From the NCBI GenBank assembly GCA_024225635.1, contig JAAEMK010001246.1, positions 1 through 37,711 on the forward strand: a stretch of DNA of 37,711 nt, given 5' to 3'. Made by a program: the position numbers and the translations under genes. The notes beneath the pieces are model-generated. The model worked only from the letters and a program-made list of their open reading frames with translations, searched no databases and had not been told where the DNA came from. The DNA comes from Desulfobacteraceae bacterium. Lineage in GTDB: Bacteria > Desulfobacterota > Desulfobacteria > Desulfobacterales > Desulfobacteraceae. Positions 15,627 to 24,180 of the stretch are shown piece after piece. Positions within the stretch are counted from its first letter, which is position 1, and the number at the start of each line of letters is the position of its first letter.

Positions 15627-17327
15627 TCAGTTTACTATTTTCCAGTACGGCCAGCATACGATACCGCCGTCCAGATATTTAACCTTTGTATAACCCTTGC
15701 CGCGAAGTATCTGTTCCGCCTCATATCCCCTGAGTGAAATCTTGCAGAACGGAACTATCTCCTTGTCCTTGGGCAGTTCATCAAGGCTGGTTCTAAGTTT
15801 TCCAAGGGGAATCAGTTTCACCCTTGGATCCTCCAGGCGCATCTGCTCGAATTCCTGGGGGGAGCGGACATCGAGAAGTATAAAATCTTCTCCGTTTTCA
15901 ATCTTTTCCTGGACCTGGGCAGGTGTGTATGAATTGCTGAGTCCGCTGAGTTTGTTTTCCGCAATATTTGCCGCGGTGATGATATTATCCATTGCCGGGG
16001 AGAAGGGCGGTGCATATGCCAGGTCATACTGGGCGATATCGGTAACGGAATCATTGGAAATAATATTGGCCACAGTCAGGTCCATCCGTTTCGCAACATC
16101 ACCCGGTCCGGCGATCTGGGCCCCCAGCAGCTTTTCCGTCTTTTTGTCCACGATCAGTTTTATGATGATCATTTTGGCCTCGGAAAGGAAGTGGGCCTTA
16201 TCCGGCGCCGGGGTAAGCACCGTGATATAATCATATCCCGCTTCCTTAGCCATTTTTTCCGTCAAACCTGTTCGTGCAACGTTGCAATTGAACACTTTGC
16301 ATATTGCCGTACCAATGACCCCCTTGAATTGACTTTTTCTGCCGCAGATATTGTCGGCGATGACACGGCCGTGTTTGTTTGCAGTGGACCCCATGGGGGC
16401 ATAGATCGGCTCTCCTGTTATCAGGTTGCGGTTTTCCACACAGTCGCCGCCGGCATAGATATTGGGATCCGAGGTGCGCATATTGAGATCCACCTTTATG
16501 GCGCGGCTTTCTCCGATTTCAAGCCCCATCTGCTCGGCAAGATCCGTATTGGGCCGGACACCCACGGAGATGAGAACAATATCGGCAGGGTATGTGCCCT
16601 TATCGGTCACAACGTTTTTTACGCATCCCCTGTCATCGCCCTCTATCCTGGCTGCCGATTCGTTGAGTTTTAACGCCACGCCGTTTGCTTTTAATTCATT
16701 GTGCAGATGATATGCAATTTCAGGGTCAAGCAGTTGCCCCATGGCCGAATCAAGCATTTCGATCATTGTGATGTTCATGCCCTGCTTCTTGAGGGCCTCG
16801 GTTACCTCGAGCCCGATGAGGCCGGCACCGATTATCACGGCGTTTTTACCCTTAAGAGAGCCGCTTTCATTTCTTATCCTTTGCGCGTCCTCGACAGTCC
16901 GCAGCTGGCTCACTCCGGTCAGTTGTGTTCCCTCGATGGGAAGGGTCGGATTTGTGCTGCCGACCGCAAGCACAAGGGTATCATACGAGAATTCAGCGGG
17001 ATCGCCGGTATCCGTCCTGACGGTATGAACAATCTTTTTTTCCCTGTCAACGGATTTTACCAGGGTGTGATTTTCTACATTGATATCCTTGACCATTTTG
17101 AAAAAGTGGGTGTCACGCACAACCCCTGTGGGGGTGGCCATCAATTCATTATGGCTTTCCACCTCCCCTGAAATGTAAAAGGGAAGACCGCATCCGGCAT
17201 AGGAAAGAAGTTCGCCCTTTTCAAGTATTGTTACTTCCGCCTCGGGATTCAGCCGCTTGATTCTTGACGCAGCTTTCGGACCACAGGCAACACCGCCGAT
17301 TATAACTATTTTTTCTTTCTTTTCCAT
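15627..17327 (-). CDS. CoA-disulfide reductase-like flavoprotein with C-terminal rhodanese domain (polysulfide/NADH oxidase family)
   Basis: A 566-residue protein. Residues 1-450 form a pyridine nucleotide-disulfide oxidoreductase: FAD motif VIIGGVACGPKAA, single active-site Cys in SYAGCGLPF (C46), a second NAD(P)H-binding GAGLIGLEV and the IYAGGDCVE flavin motif. Residues about 465-566 form a rhodanese domain with DVRSPQEFE and the catalytic loop CKISLRGY (C528). The family reduces CoA disulfide or persulfide and elemental sulfur/polysulfide with NAD(P)H; the rhodanese Cys relays sulfane sulfur. AAGGAGAAAAC precedes the ATG. It is 29 bases from the permease gene and so likely in the same transcript, divergent from a sigma-54 activator that probably controls both. 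Confidence 0.88.
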   Translation of the reverse strand: MEKKEKIVIIGGVACGPKAASRIKRLNPEAEVTILEKGELLSYAGCGLPFYISGEVESHNELMATPTGVVRDTHFFKMVKDINVENHTLVKSVDREKKIVHTVRTDTGDPAEFSYDTLVLAVGSTNPTLPIEGTQLTGVSQLRTVEDAQRIRNESGSLKGKNAVIIGAGLIGLEVTEALKKQGMNITMIEMLDSAMGQLLDPEIAYHLHNELKANGVALKLNESAARIEGDDRGCVKNVVTDKGTYPADIVLISVGVRPNTDLAEQMGLEIGESRAIKVDLNMRTSDPNIYAGGDCVENRNLITGEPIYAPMGSTANKHGRVIADNICGRKSQFKGVIGTAICKVFNCNVARTGLTEKMAKEAGYDYITVLTPAPDKAHFLSEAKMIIIKLIVDKKTEKLLGAQIAGPGDVAKRMDLTVANIISNDSVTDIAQYDLAYAPPFSPAMDNIITAANIAENKLSGLSNSYTPAQVQEKIENGEDFILLDVRSPQEFEQMRLEDPRVKLIPLGKLRTSLDELPKDKEIVPFCKISLRGYEAEQILRGKGYTKVKYLDGGIVCWPYWKIVN

Positions 17328-17356
17328 GTTTTCTCCTTGTAGGGTTATTGTTGTTT

Positions 17357-18343
17357 TTATGCTTTTATTTTTAATTCAGAACCGCCCATGCCAAATATCC
17401 TGTCCGTGAATTTCACGTACCATGCAGCCGCCTGAACCTGGATGATGTATGCGACCGCAACCACAAGGGCAGCGCTTGCGCCTTCTTTTCCAAAGGCGTT
17501 TATCGCTATTGCAAGCGCAATGGAAAGATTGCGCATCACAGAGCCGTAAACCAGTGCAATGGCATCCCCCCTTGGAAGGAGGATTTTTCCCGCAACGGTG
17601 CTGAGTGTAAAATTAAACAGATAGATAAGTGCAAGGGGGACGATTATCTTGATCAGAATCTGTGGAGAGGATGCAATTGCCGTTGCCTTGAGCGCCATTG
17701 CCACAAAGACGATTCCAATAACGCCAAGGGTTGAAAGCGCCGGGAATCTTGGAGCCAGGTTTTGCTGATAGGTCTTTTGCCCGTATTTTTTCACAAGTCC
17801 CTTGCGGGTGAAAAATCCTGCCGCCATTGGTAGAAACACGATCAGCAATATCTGTTTCATTACCTTGATGAAATTCACTTCAATGGAAGAGCCCAGCAGG
17901 AATTGAACATAAAAGGGTGTTGCGAGGGAGCCCAGGGCAAGTCCTATTACGGTCATCTTTACCGCGGCTTCAACATTGCCCTTTGCAAACCCCGTCCATG
18001 AGATGGTCATACCGCTTGTGGGGACAAGTCCTGCCAGGAGCAGGCCCAGCGCCATGTAGGGGGCGTCCCCGAAAAACCACAGCCCTGCGCCGTAGGCAAT
18101 AAACGGCACTATTCCAAAATTGATCAACTGGGTCAGAACCTGGGCCTTGAGATCTCCCCCCTCGAAAACCTTCTGTATTTTAAGGTTTACCATCATGGGG
18201 TAAACCATGAGAAAGGTGAACGGCATGATAAGGCTCTTGAGAAAGTTTGCATCAAATGAAATCCCAAAAAGAAATCCTGCGATCATCATCACGGGAATAA
18301 CAAGGGTCAGGTGTTTTGTTAATTTTGATAGCATTGTCCACAT
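17357..18343 (-). CDS. Bile acid:sodium symporter / ACR3-like permease
   Basis: This 328-residue membrane protein has about ten hydrophobic segments and sequences typical of the BASS/ACR3 superfamily: MPFTFLMVYPMMVNLK, AGLVPTSGMTISWTGFAKGN and a late GSVMRNLSIALAIA. ACR3 members export arsenite and BASS members import organic anions; the substrate cannot be settled here. The conserved Cys of arsenite ACR3 proteins is not evident in the helix-4-like stretch (PTSGMTISW), which weakens an arsenite assignment. It is the promoter-proximal gene of a pair with the CoA-disulfide reductase, suggesting transport of a sulfur-containing anion. The first ATG at 18343 has AAGGA about 12 bases upstream; ATG 18334 is the alternative. 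Confidence 0.78.
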   Translation of the reverse strand: MWTMLSKLTKHLTLVIPVMMIAGFLFGISFDANFLKSLIMPFTFLMVYPMMVNLKIQKVFEGGDLKAQVLTQLINFGIVPFIAYGAGLWFFGDAPYMALGLLLAGLVPTSGMTISWTGFAKGNVEAAVKMTVIGLALGSLATPFYVQFLLGSSIEVNFIKVMKQILLIVFLPMAAGFFTRKGLVKKYGQKTYQQNLAPRFPALSTLGVIGIVFVAMALKATAIASSPQILIKIIVPLALIYLFNFTLSTVAGKILLPRGDAIALVYGSVMRNLSIALAIAINAFGKEGASAALVVAVAYIIQVQAAAWYVKFTDRIFGMGGSELKIKA

Positions 18344-18366
18344 TGTAATAATCCTTTATCTTATAT

Positions 18367-18397
18367 TCTCCATGATCGTCAATGACGATCATGGAGA
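18367..18397. repeat. 31-bp perfect palindrome upstream of the permease gene
   Basis: TCTCCATGATCGTCA (18367-18381) and its exact reverse complement (18383-18397) flank a single central A. It lies 23 bases before the permease start codon, inside its likely 5' leader. It could be an operator or an mRNA stem. It lacks a T tail, so it is not an ordinary terminator. Confidence 0.85.
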
Positions 18398-18428
18398 AGG
18401 TTGCGGTTAAAAGGTTCCCCGGGGTGGA

Positions 18429-18444
18429 TGCTTAAATAAATCCA
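18429..18444 (-). promoter_or_regulatory. Weak sigma-54 promoter candidate for the permease-reductase pair
   Basis: On the minus strand TGGATTTATTTAAGCA has the invariant GG-N10-GC spacing of a -24/-12 promoter but little else of the consensus. Such spacing is expected about once by chance in this intergenic region. It is kept because the divergent regulator is a sigma-54 activator. Confidence 0.2.
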
Positions 18445-18572
18445 CTTTTGTCCGTACTACCTATCAATATTCATGCCAAGATAGAAAAAAACACTTGATT
18501 ATCCATCCTGAAGCCCGGGGCCATGATCCCATGGGGCTTGTTGGGGGTAAATGCCGTAATGGGACAAACCTG

Positions 18573-18600
18573 TTGACAGGAGCAGCGTTACCAATATAAT
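18573..18600 (+). promoter_or_regulatory. Consensus sigma-70 promoter of the sigma-54 activator gene
   Basis: Exact TTGACA (18573-18578) and exact TATAAT (18595-18600) with a 16-base spacer. Transcription should start near 18607, about 83 bases before the ATG at 18690. Confidence 0.85.
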
Positions 18601-18607
18601 GGGGAAA

Positions 18608-18640
18608 GTGGCGCTACTGTGGCGCTACCGTAGCGCTACG
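18608..18640. promoter_or_regulatory. Three phased 10-bp operator repeats at the regulator's start point
   Basis: GTGGCGCTAC (18608-18617), GTGGCGCTAC (18619-18628) and GTAGCGCTAC (18630-18639) repeat with an 11-base period. The last unit with its flanks is the perfect palindrome CGTAGCGCTACG. They start at the predicted +1 of the activator gene and lie about 190 bases upstream of the candidate divergent promoter. This fits binding by the activator's own Fis-type helix-turn-helix, both as upstream activating sites and as autorepression sites. Confidence 0.75.
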
Positions 18641-18689
18641 ATAACAACCAGGGGTGAGGGGCTGCCGCAAAGCCGCCAGAGGAGAGAAA

Positions 18690-20120
18690 ATGAAAGAAAC
18701 CATATCCGGAATGCCTGATCCCGACCTCGGCAACCTGATTCTGGACGCCATGGCCGAAGGGGTATTTGTCCTTGACGGCAAGGGCGTTATCAAATTCTGG
18801 AACAGGTCCATGGAGCGTATAACCGGCTATGGCTATGAAGAAGCAATCGGCTCATCCTGCGCCATACTGAATTTTAGCCGCTGTTTCGGCAAATCCTGTC
18901 CCGCGGGTCCCGGAGAGTGCGATATCTTCAAATATGAACGCATTGACGGCAAGGAGTGTTTTCTCCGGCATAAAAAGGGAAACGATGTACCGGTCGTGAA
19001 AAGCGCAAGGATCGTGAAAGATAATAACGGAGAGGTCAAAGGGGTGGTGGAAACCGTAACCGACCTTACCGAACTGCACAAGGCCAGGCATGAAGCTGAA
19101 GAGGCCAACCGCAGATTGGGCGAAGTATATTGTTTTGACAATATTATCGGTAAAAGCGATTTCATGCGTCAGGTGTTTGCCTCCATAAAGGCGGCGGCAA
19201 CAAGCGAGTCCACAGTCCTCATCCAGGGGGAGAGCGGTACGGGGAAAGAGCTTGTGGCCGGCGCCATTCACTATAACAGCAGCCGCAGGGATAAGCCCTT
19301 TGTCATTGTCAACTGCAGCGCGCTTTCCGAATCCCTTCTTGAGAGCGAACTTTTCGGTCATTCCAGGGGGAGCTTTACCGGCGCCGTCCGGGACCGCAAA
19401 GGACGTTTTGAAGAAGCCCAGGGCGGCACCCTGTTTCTCGATGAAATCGGAGAACTCAGTCCGTTTATCCAGGTGAAACTGCTTCGCGTGCTTCAGGAAC
19501 GTGAAGTGGAGCGGGTCGGGGAATCCAAAAAACGCAAAATCGATATCCGGGTGATAACCGCCACCAACAGGGAGCTGTACAAACTTGTTCAAGAGGGTGG
19601 TTTCCGTGAAGACCTGTATTACCGTTTAAAAGTGTTTCCCGTCAGCATGCCCCCCTTGCGGGAAAGAAAAGAGGATGTCCCGCTTCTGATTAGCCATTTT
19701 ATCGATGGTCAGAACAGAAAAACCGGTAAACGGATTACCGGGGTGAGCCGTTCCGCCATGAGGGTTCTTCTGGATTACAATTGGCCGGGCAATGTGCGTG
19801 AGCTTGAGAACGCAATTGAGCACGCCTTTGTGCTGTGTAATGTCGAGCATATCGATCTCTTTGATCTGCCCGTTGAAATACGAAAGATGGAATACGCATC
19901 CGTTTCCCCCGGATTGCCGCCGGCAAACGAAAGGAGCGGCGCTTTTGATAAAACTACCCGGAAAAAGCTCACACGCGAATATCTTCTGGAAGTCCTCGAG
20001 GCCAGCGACTGGAACAAGGCCGAGGTTGGCCGCAGGCTGGGGTTCAGCAGGGCCGCAATATGGAAATATATGAAAAAATGGGATATCCCTCTGCAGCAAG
20101 TATTTGACAAGGGCAAATAA
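18690..20120 (+). CDS. Sigma-54-dependent transcriptional activator with cysteine-rich PAS domain
   Basis: The 476-residue protein has an N-terminal PAS domain (about 12-125), an AAA+ sigma-54 interaction domain (about 150-385) with Walker A GESGTGKE, the sigma-54 contact loop GSFTGA (227-232; Ser for the usual Ala) and Walker [11 protein letters not shown], and a C-terminal Fis-type helix-turn-helix (about 445-476). The PAS carries C57, C65, C70, C77 and C90, unusual for a plain PAS and suggestive of metal, Fe-S or thiol/polysulfide sensing. ATG 18690 has AGGAGAG upstream; an in-frame GTG at 18654 lacks one. It is divergent from the permease/CoA-disulfide reductase pair, its likely target. 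No histidine kinase partner is needed because it has its own sensor. Confidence 0.9.
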   Translation: MKETISGMPDPDLGNLILDAMAEGVFVLDGKGVIKFWNRSMERITGYGYEEAIGSSCAILNFSRCFGKSCPAGPGECDIFKYERIDGKECFLRHKKGNDVPVVKSARIVKDNNGEVKGVVETVTDLTELHKARHEAEEANRRLGEVYCFDNIIGKSDFMRQVFASIKAAATSESTVLIQGESGTGKELVAGAIHYNSSRRDKPFVIVNCSALSESLLESELFGHSRGSFTGAVRDRKGRFEEAQGGTLFLDEIGELSPFIQVKLLRVLQEREVERVGESKKRKIDIRVITATNRELYKLVQEGGFREDLYYRLKVFPVSMPPLRERKEDVPLLISHFIDGQNRKTGKRITGVSRSAMRVLLDYNWPGNVRELENAIEHAFVLCNVEHIDLFDLPVEIRKMEYASVSPGLPPANERSGAFDKTTRKKLTREYLLEVLEASDWNKAEVGRRLGFSRAAIWKYMKKWDIPLQQVFDKGK

Positions 20121-20204
20121 AACCACACAGCCGGGATTCCCGGGCAGGCCTTTCAGGGGCCGGACATCAAACTGTTTGCGATCTGATCCGCAACGTTTTT
20201 GGCA

Positions 20205-20249
20205 CGGCCTTCTGATTTACTAATAAACCAGAAGGCCGCTTATTCTTTT
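20205..20249. terminator. Terminator hairpin between convergent genes
   Basis: CGGCCTTCTG (20205-20214) pairs perfectly with CAGAAGGCCG (20229-20238), loop of 14 bases, followed by CTTATTCTTTT. It fits the end of the activator transcript. Confidence 0.7.
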
Positions 20250-20312
20250 GACCGAACCTTTAGACGCCTGCCGGCAGTATCCGGTAAAAATGGTTTTTCC
20301 TTTTCCTAAATA

Positions 20313-21059
20313 TTATACATGCTTTTTTCTGCGGATTCCTGCAAGTCCTATTAAACCAATGCCAAGAAGAAGCATTGTGGCCGGTTCGGGGACCGGGTTC
20401 ATATCTTCGACATAAAATACGGCATCCTGGAAATCATGATCGTCATTTCCCGCACTATCTTCAAAAGCAAGAATCCAGTCGTTGTTACCTAATGCTGTAA
20501 CGTTTTTCCCGCCTATAGCCTGGGTGTCAACACTGAGACCGTCTTGAACAAGATAGGATAATGCCATAATATTAGAATCAGCCCCATAGCCGGAAGTATT
20601 CTTGGAATCTTGGGTATAGGCAACAACGCTTCCCGCACTTTGTAAATAAAAACCAAATATATCTCCAAAATTCTCATCTTTTTCGACTCCGTTAATATAA
20701 AGAGCTCCGGAATCGTTAATCGCAAAGGATGAGAAGTTTTTCTCTGTACCTACACCTAAAAGATATTCAGCACCTGTTTTAGCGGAATAAACACCTAGGA
20801 GGTTTGTGTTGCCGGCAAGCAATGTAATAAGATACTGGTCAATAAATCCTTCAGCCGTGGACCAGAGCGCTACATTTGATTGGTCTTCTACAGCGTCAAT
20901 TGCGTCAATTCCCACTTTGGAATCAAAGATATCTTGCAGGCTATCTTCAGTCGAATCGCTAAAATTGTCAAAAGGTCTATTCTCATTATAAACAGGCAGC
21001 GCAAAAACAGTTTCTACTAATAAAAACAAACATGCAGAAATCAATATAATTTTTTTCAT
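20313..21059 (-). CDS. PEP-CTERM exported protein with DUF4114-like domain
   Basis: A 248-residue protein starting MKKIILISACLFLL (signal peptide about 1-20). Its C-terminal half contains WILAFEDSAGNDDHDFQDAV, the acidic motif of DUF4114-type surface domains that may bind calcium. The end is a PEP-CTERM tail (VPEPATMLLLG, hydrophobic helix, RRKKH). AAGGAG precedes the ATG at 21059. An open frame continues upstream to 21137, but that part is the c-di-GMP riboswitch, so the longer start is rejected. Exosortase-dependent surface placement is expected. It is convergent to the sigma-54 activator and divergent from the GDSL PEP-CTERM gene. Confidence 0.87.
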   Translation of the reverse strand: MKKIILISACLFLLVETVFALPVYNENRPFDNFSDSTEDSLQDIFDSKVGIDAIDAVEDQSNVALWSTAEGFIDQYLITLLAGNTNLLGVYSAKTGAEYLLGVGTEKNFSSFAINDSGALYINGVEKDENFGDIFGFYLQSAGSVVAYTQDSKNTSGYGADSNIMALSYLVQDGLSVDTQAIGGKNVTALGNNDWILAFEDSAGNDDHDFQDAVFYVEDMNPVPEPATMLLLGIGLIGLAGIRRKKHV

Positions 21060-21081
21060 GTTACATCTCCTTAATTTTTTC

Positions 21082-21154
21082 AATGGCAACCCGGCTGTCT
21101 TCCCACAAGACCCTTTGGCTTTCCGTCCCTGCTTCACAACAGGTTTGGCTTTGT
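21082..21154 (-). promoter_or_regulatory. Class I cyclic-di-GMP (GEMM) riboswitch B
   Basis: On the minus strand the leader reads AAAGCCAAACCTG, a short hairpin, GGGACGGAAAGCC, AAAGGGT and ACAGCCGGGTTGCC, the closest of the three to the GEMM-I consensus. It ends about 22 bases before the start codon, with only the ribosome binding site in between, implying control of translation. Confidence 0.93.
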
Positions 21155-21525
21155 CATTTAATCTTTACTATAATCGCATAGCAATATCCGTACCTGTTTA
21201 AAACTTCGCCAATGATAAATATCTAGGTGTTTGAAATTAAAGGAGAATTGTTAAGCGAAAATAATGTGATCGTTTGTTGTAACATGATAATTGTGAAAAA
21301 AATGTTATAGATATAATGTTTTTAAGTAACAAAATCCCCAAATTTTAAAAAATTTGGGGAAATTTGGGGGGCACAATACCTAATTCACGGGGGGTGGAGA
21401 TTATCCTGAACCGCCGGGCATTGAGGCAATCCCTGGCTATAGACAAGCAGTTTTTTCGCTGTTTTTCATTAATTCCCTTGACGGCTGGGCTTATATGTGA
21501 ACAGTGTTATGAATATGGTTCATAT
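21155..21525. other. Intergenic region between two divergent riboswitch-controlled genes
   Basis: No coding frame is recognised. It must contain both divergent promoters, but none is clear. It includes the AT-rich palindrome at 21336-21359. Confidence 0.5.
21336..21359. repeat. 24-bp AT-rich palindrome in divergent intergenic region
   Basis: CCCCAAATTTT (21336-21346) pairs perfectly with AAAATTTGGGG (21349-21359) across two central A. No T run follows on the plus strand. It could be an operator for the divergent PEP-CTERM genes or a weak terminator. Confidence 0.6.
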
Positions 21526-21597
21526 CGTTGAAGCCAAACTCTGAGTAGTTAGAGGACGGAAAGCCTCGGGTCAAAATGATAGCCGGGTTGCCATTAT
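21526..21597 (+). promoter_or_regulatory. Class I cyclic-di-GMP (GEMM) riboswitch C
   Basis: GAAGCCAAACTC, a hairpin, GAGGACGGAAAGCC, TCGGGT, and ATAGCCGGGTTGCC appear in the GEMM-I order. It ends about 37 bases before the start codon of the GDSL hydrolase gene, with no terminator in between. Its core is nearly identical to riboswitch B. Confidence 0.9.
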
Positions 21598-21633
21598 AAT
21601 GACTTATAACAGCTTAATAAAAGGACCTTTATT

Positions 21634-22560
21634 ATGATGAAAAAGTTGTATGTGGTTGGTTTGTTATTATTGTGTCTTGTTTTGCCGTTCAGCACCCCTG
21701 CATTTGCGGCCGGTTATAGCCGGATTATATCCTTTGGCGATAGTCTTTCAGACAATGGGGATGCAGATGGTTTTGGCTTCGGTGTGTCTTCCAATGGAAA
21801 AGTTTGGGTAGATTATCTAGCTGGGAGTTTAGGTGTCGGATTGTTGGATCTGGCGTATGGTGGAGCCCGGTCCAATTATCATCCGGCTGCTGAGCCTAAT
21901 GGTTTTCCGCCTGAAACCTATGGATTCGACTGGCAAATTAACACATATTTAGGGAATAATGGTGGAAAAGCCGAAAGCGATGCACTTTACACACTTTGGA
22001 TAGGTGGTAACGACTTGCTCAATGGTGATAGTGCTCAGGATGCAGTTAACTTTATCGGCTCCGGAATTGATAAGCTTGCAGGTGCGGGAGCCGAAAATAT
22101 TCTTGTTATGAATATGCCGGATCTTGGAGCGACCCCGCTTATGAATGGTGAGTATGACGGGCTTACAATAGACTCAACCGTTTTTGTGAACAATCCCTCC
22201 GGCGGTAAGTTGCTGGCAGCCGATTATAATAACAGGCTTGATGCAACCCTTGCCGGATATAGAAATAACCAAGGCCTGAATTTGTTTGAGGTGGATATTT
22301 TCGCTATGATGGCTGAGTTTCTGGAGGATGATGTTTATGATGATGAGATTCATATGCTTAGCCTTGCAATCCATAACGGCACCTATGTTGAGGGAGACGA
22401 TTATCTTTTCTGGGATGCCATTCACCCCACAACCCTTGCCCATGGTATTATTGCGGATGAAGTCTTAAACGTTGTAGCACCGGTCCCCGTTCCCTCCGCC
22501 ATATTCCTCCTGGGTTCCGGCATCATTGGGCTTGTCGGAATTAACAGAAGAATAAAATAA
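21634..22560 (+). CDS. Exported GDSL/SGNH hydrolase with VPxP-type CTERM sorting tail
   Basis: This 308-residue protein has a signal peptide (about 1-26) and an SGNH hydrolase domain: block I FGDSLSDNGD with nucleophile S37, a GGAR block II, WIGGND block III, and catalytic DAIHPT (D261, H264). The family hydrolyses esters (lipase/esterase/deacetylase-like). The tail VPVPSAIFLLG, hydrophobic helix and NRRIK is the VPxPSA variant of PEP-CTERM sorting signals. AAAAGGA precedes the double ATG. The riboswitch makes this a c-di-GMP-controlled surface esterase, perhaps modifying exopolysaccharide acylation; that role is inference. Confidence 0.9.
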   Translation: MMKKLYVVGLLLLCLVLPFSTPAFAAGYSRIISFGDSLSDNGDADGFGFGVSSNGKVWVDYLAGSLGVGLLDLAYGGARSNYHPAAEPNGFPPETYGFDWQINTYLGNNGGKAESDALYTLWIGGNDLLNGDSAQDAVNFIGSGIDKLAGAGAENILVMNMPDLGATPLMNGEYDGLTIDSTVFVNNPSGGKLLAADYNNRLDATLAGYRNNQGLNLFEVDIFAMMAEFLEDDVYDDEIHMLSLAIHNGTYVEGDDYLFWDAIHPTTLAHGIIADEVLNVVAPVPVPSAIFLLGSGIIGLVGINRRIK

Positions 22561-22581
22561 GTTCATTGAAATAAAAAAATC

Positions 22582-22614
22582 AAAAAGCAGGGTCGAAAAT
22601 GGGCCCTGTTTTTT
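22582..22614 (+). terminator. Intrinsic terminator after GDSL hydrolase gene
   Basis: AAAAAGCAGGG pairs with CCCTGTTTTTT around a ten-base loop, ending in six T. Confidence 0.85.
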
Positions 22615-22717
22615 GATTTCGGCTCCCTCGCAAGGTACAGGGGGTACCTTGTCGCCATACTCCTTTCTGATCCCGATCAGCAGGTACGGCATGGAGTAGA
22701 TAATGTTGAGCAGGTAG

Positions 22718-24180
22718 TTATGGTTTATCTTTTGATCGCTTTTTTTTCCCCTTGATATACCAGTCCTGATCACCATAAAGCTCATCCGAGCATTCAGGAC
22801 ACATGCCGTGGCTGAATACTGCATCTGAATGCTTCTGGATGTATCCTTTTATCTGGTTCCAATAGCCTTTATCATCCCTGATCTTCTTACATTTCGCGCA
22901 GATCGGAAGCAAACCGCTTAACTGTTTGATGTTCTCAATCGCTTCTTGGAGATCTCCAATTAATTTTTCCCGTTCTTTTTCAACCAGTTTACGAGCTGTT
23001 ATATTGTAGAGTAGCCCGCAGGGGCGCTTTCAAGTCATGTGAAACAATGTAGGCGAAATCCTTTAATTCCGTATTTGTCTTTTCCAAATCATCCAAAACC
23101 GCTTTCAACTGAGTTTCCGCCTGGTTGCGTTCATTTATTTCAATAGCGAGCCGCTTGTTGATTTCAATAAGTTCAGAAGTCCTTTTCCTGACTCGATCTT
23201 CCAGCTCATTATGGGCCTTTTTAAGTTCCGCTTCAGCCTTTTTGCGAATTTTAATCTCTTTCTCAAGGCTGCTTGTCCGCAGGGCGACCTGCTTTTTCAA
23301 GGAAACCGACCATAACAGCAATACAATACTGAGCGATACAAATGCCGCTATTCCCAGGGAAATATATTTCAAAACCTTACCCAGGGAAACTCCGGCAGGT
23401 TCATAGGCACTAAACCATTTCTGATGCGGATGAAGGCTTGTGCAACAACCGGATAGGCATGCATCATTCCTTGCGTTAATCGTTCCAAAAGGGCCTGGTT
23501 TCCTTCTTTTACCGAAAAGCAAAAAGGACGATTGTAGGCTTCAATGACAATAGGTGACATCTCAAGGTTGGTTAAATTCATTCTTTTAATAAACACAAGT
23601 CCGACCAGTTTGGGGATCAGGACGGCATCACCCTTCCCGGATGACAGCATCTTAAGCGTTTCGGGAACACTTTTAATCAGGATCAGCTGGTCCTGGGATA
23701 TGAAATCAACAGACTGGAGATAATCATATGCCTGATCCTGTCCCATCGCAACAAATGGTTTTGTTGCGCAGATCATTCAATGATTTTATTTTCTTTGTAT
23801 TTTTTCTCGTAAAGAATGCATCAAAGGCAATGGTGTGGGGGGATGAAAAATCAAAATACTTATCCCTGACCTTGGAATATGCCATCATCGGTAAAAGATC
23901 AATTTTTCCTGTCTCAAGTGCATTACGGGCATTCTTCCAGATATCCACCTGGATTTTAAGTTCAAGGCCCATGGCTTTAGTGACAGCTTTAATCAGGTCG
24001 ACGCTGAAACCGTCCGGTTTGCCCGCCTCGTTTACAAACGTATATGGATAGTACTTGTCCACAATTATTGTGTGGAGCGGCTGTTCATTCGGGAGCGTCT
24101 CTTCTCTATCCGCCGTCTTGGAGTCAGGGGGGGCACAATACAGGTATGCCGGAGAAACAAAAAAAGATAGAGCAGGGGGG
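22718..24180 (-). pseudogene. Decayed SBP3-type sensor histidine kinase with C-terminal zinc-ribbon-like module
   Basis: Read on the minus strand, pieces of one sensor kinase lie in alternating frames. There is a secretion-signal region (about 24180-24110) and an SBP3-type periplasmic domain (VDKYYPYTFVNEAGKPDGF, then CDGTGSGI) to about 23760. A frameshift leads to the rest of that domain to about 23380. A second shift leads to a membrane helix, a coiled coil and a HisKA start YIVSHDLKAPLR at about 23010. The ATPase domain is missing: sequence jumps into ITARKLVEKEREK, the end of a PAS domain, and the module PICAKCKKIRDDKGYW with CPEC, ending at 22718. At least three register changes and one deletion mean no functional kinase is made. 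Confidence 0.8.

Noticed and set aside
21060-21137. N-terminal extension of the DUF4114 PEP-CTERM protein
   Set aside because: The extra codons are the riboswitch sequence; the signal peptide starts at 21059 with its own ribosome binding site.
21364-24141. GGGGGGCACAATAC occurs near 21365 and again near 24128, perhaps as ends of a mobile element
   Set aside because: A 14-base repeat is expected by chance in a window of this size; the second copy lies within the eroded kinase signal sequence and no terminal structure was seen.
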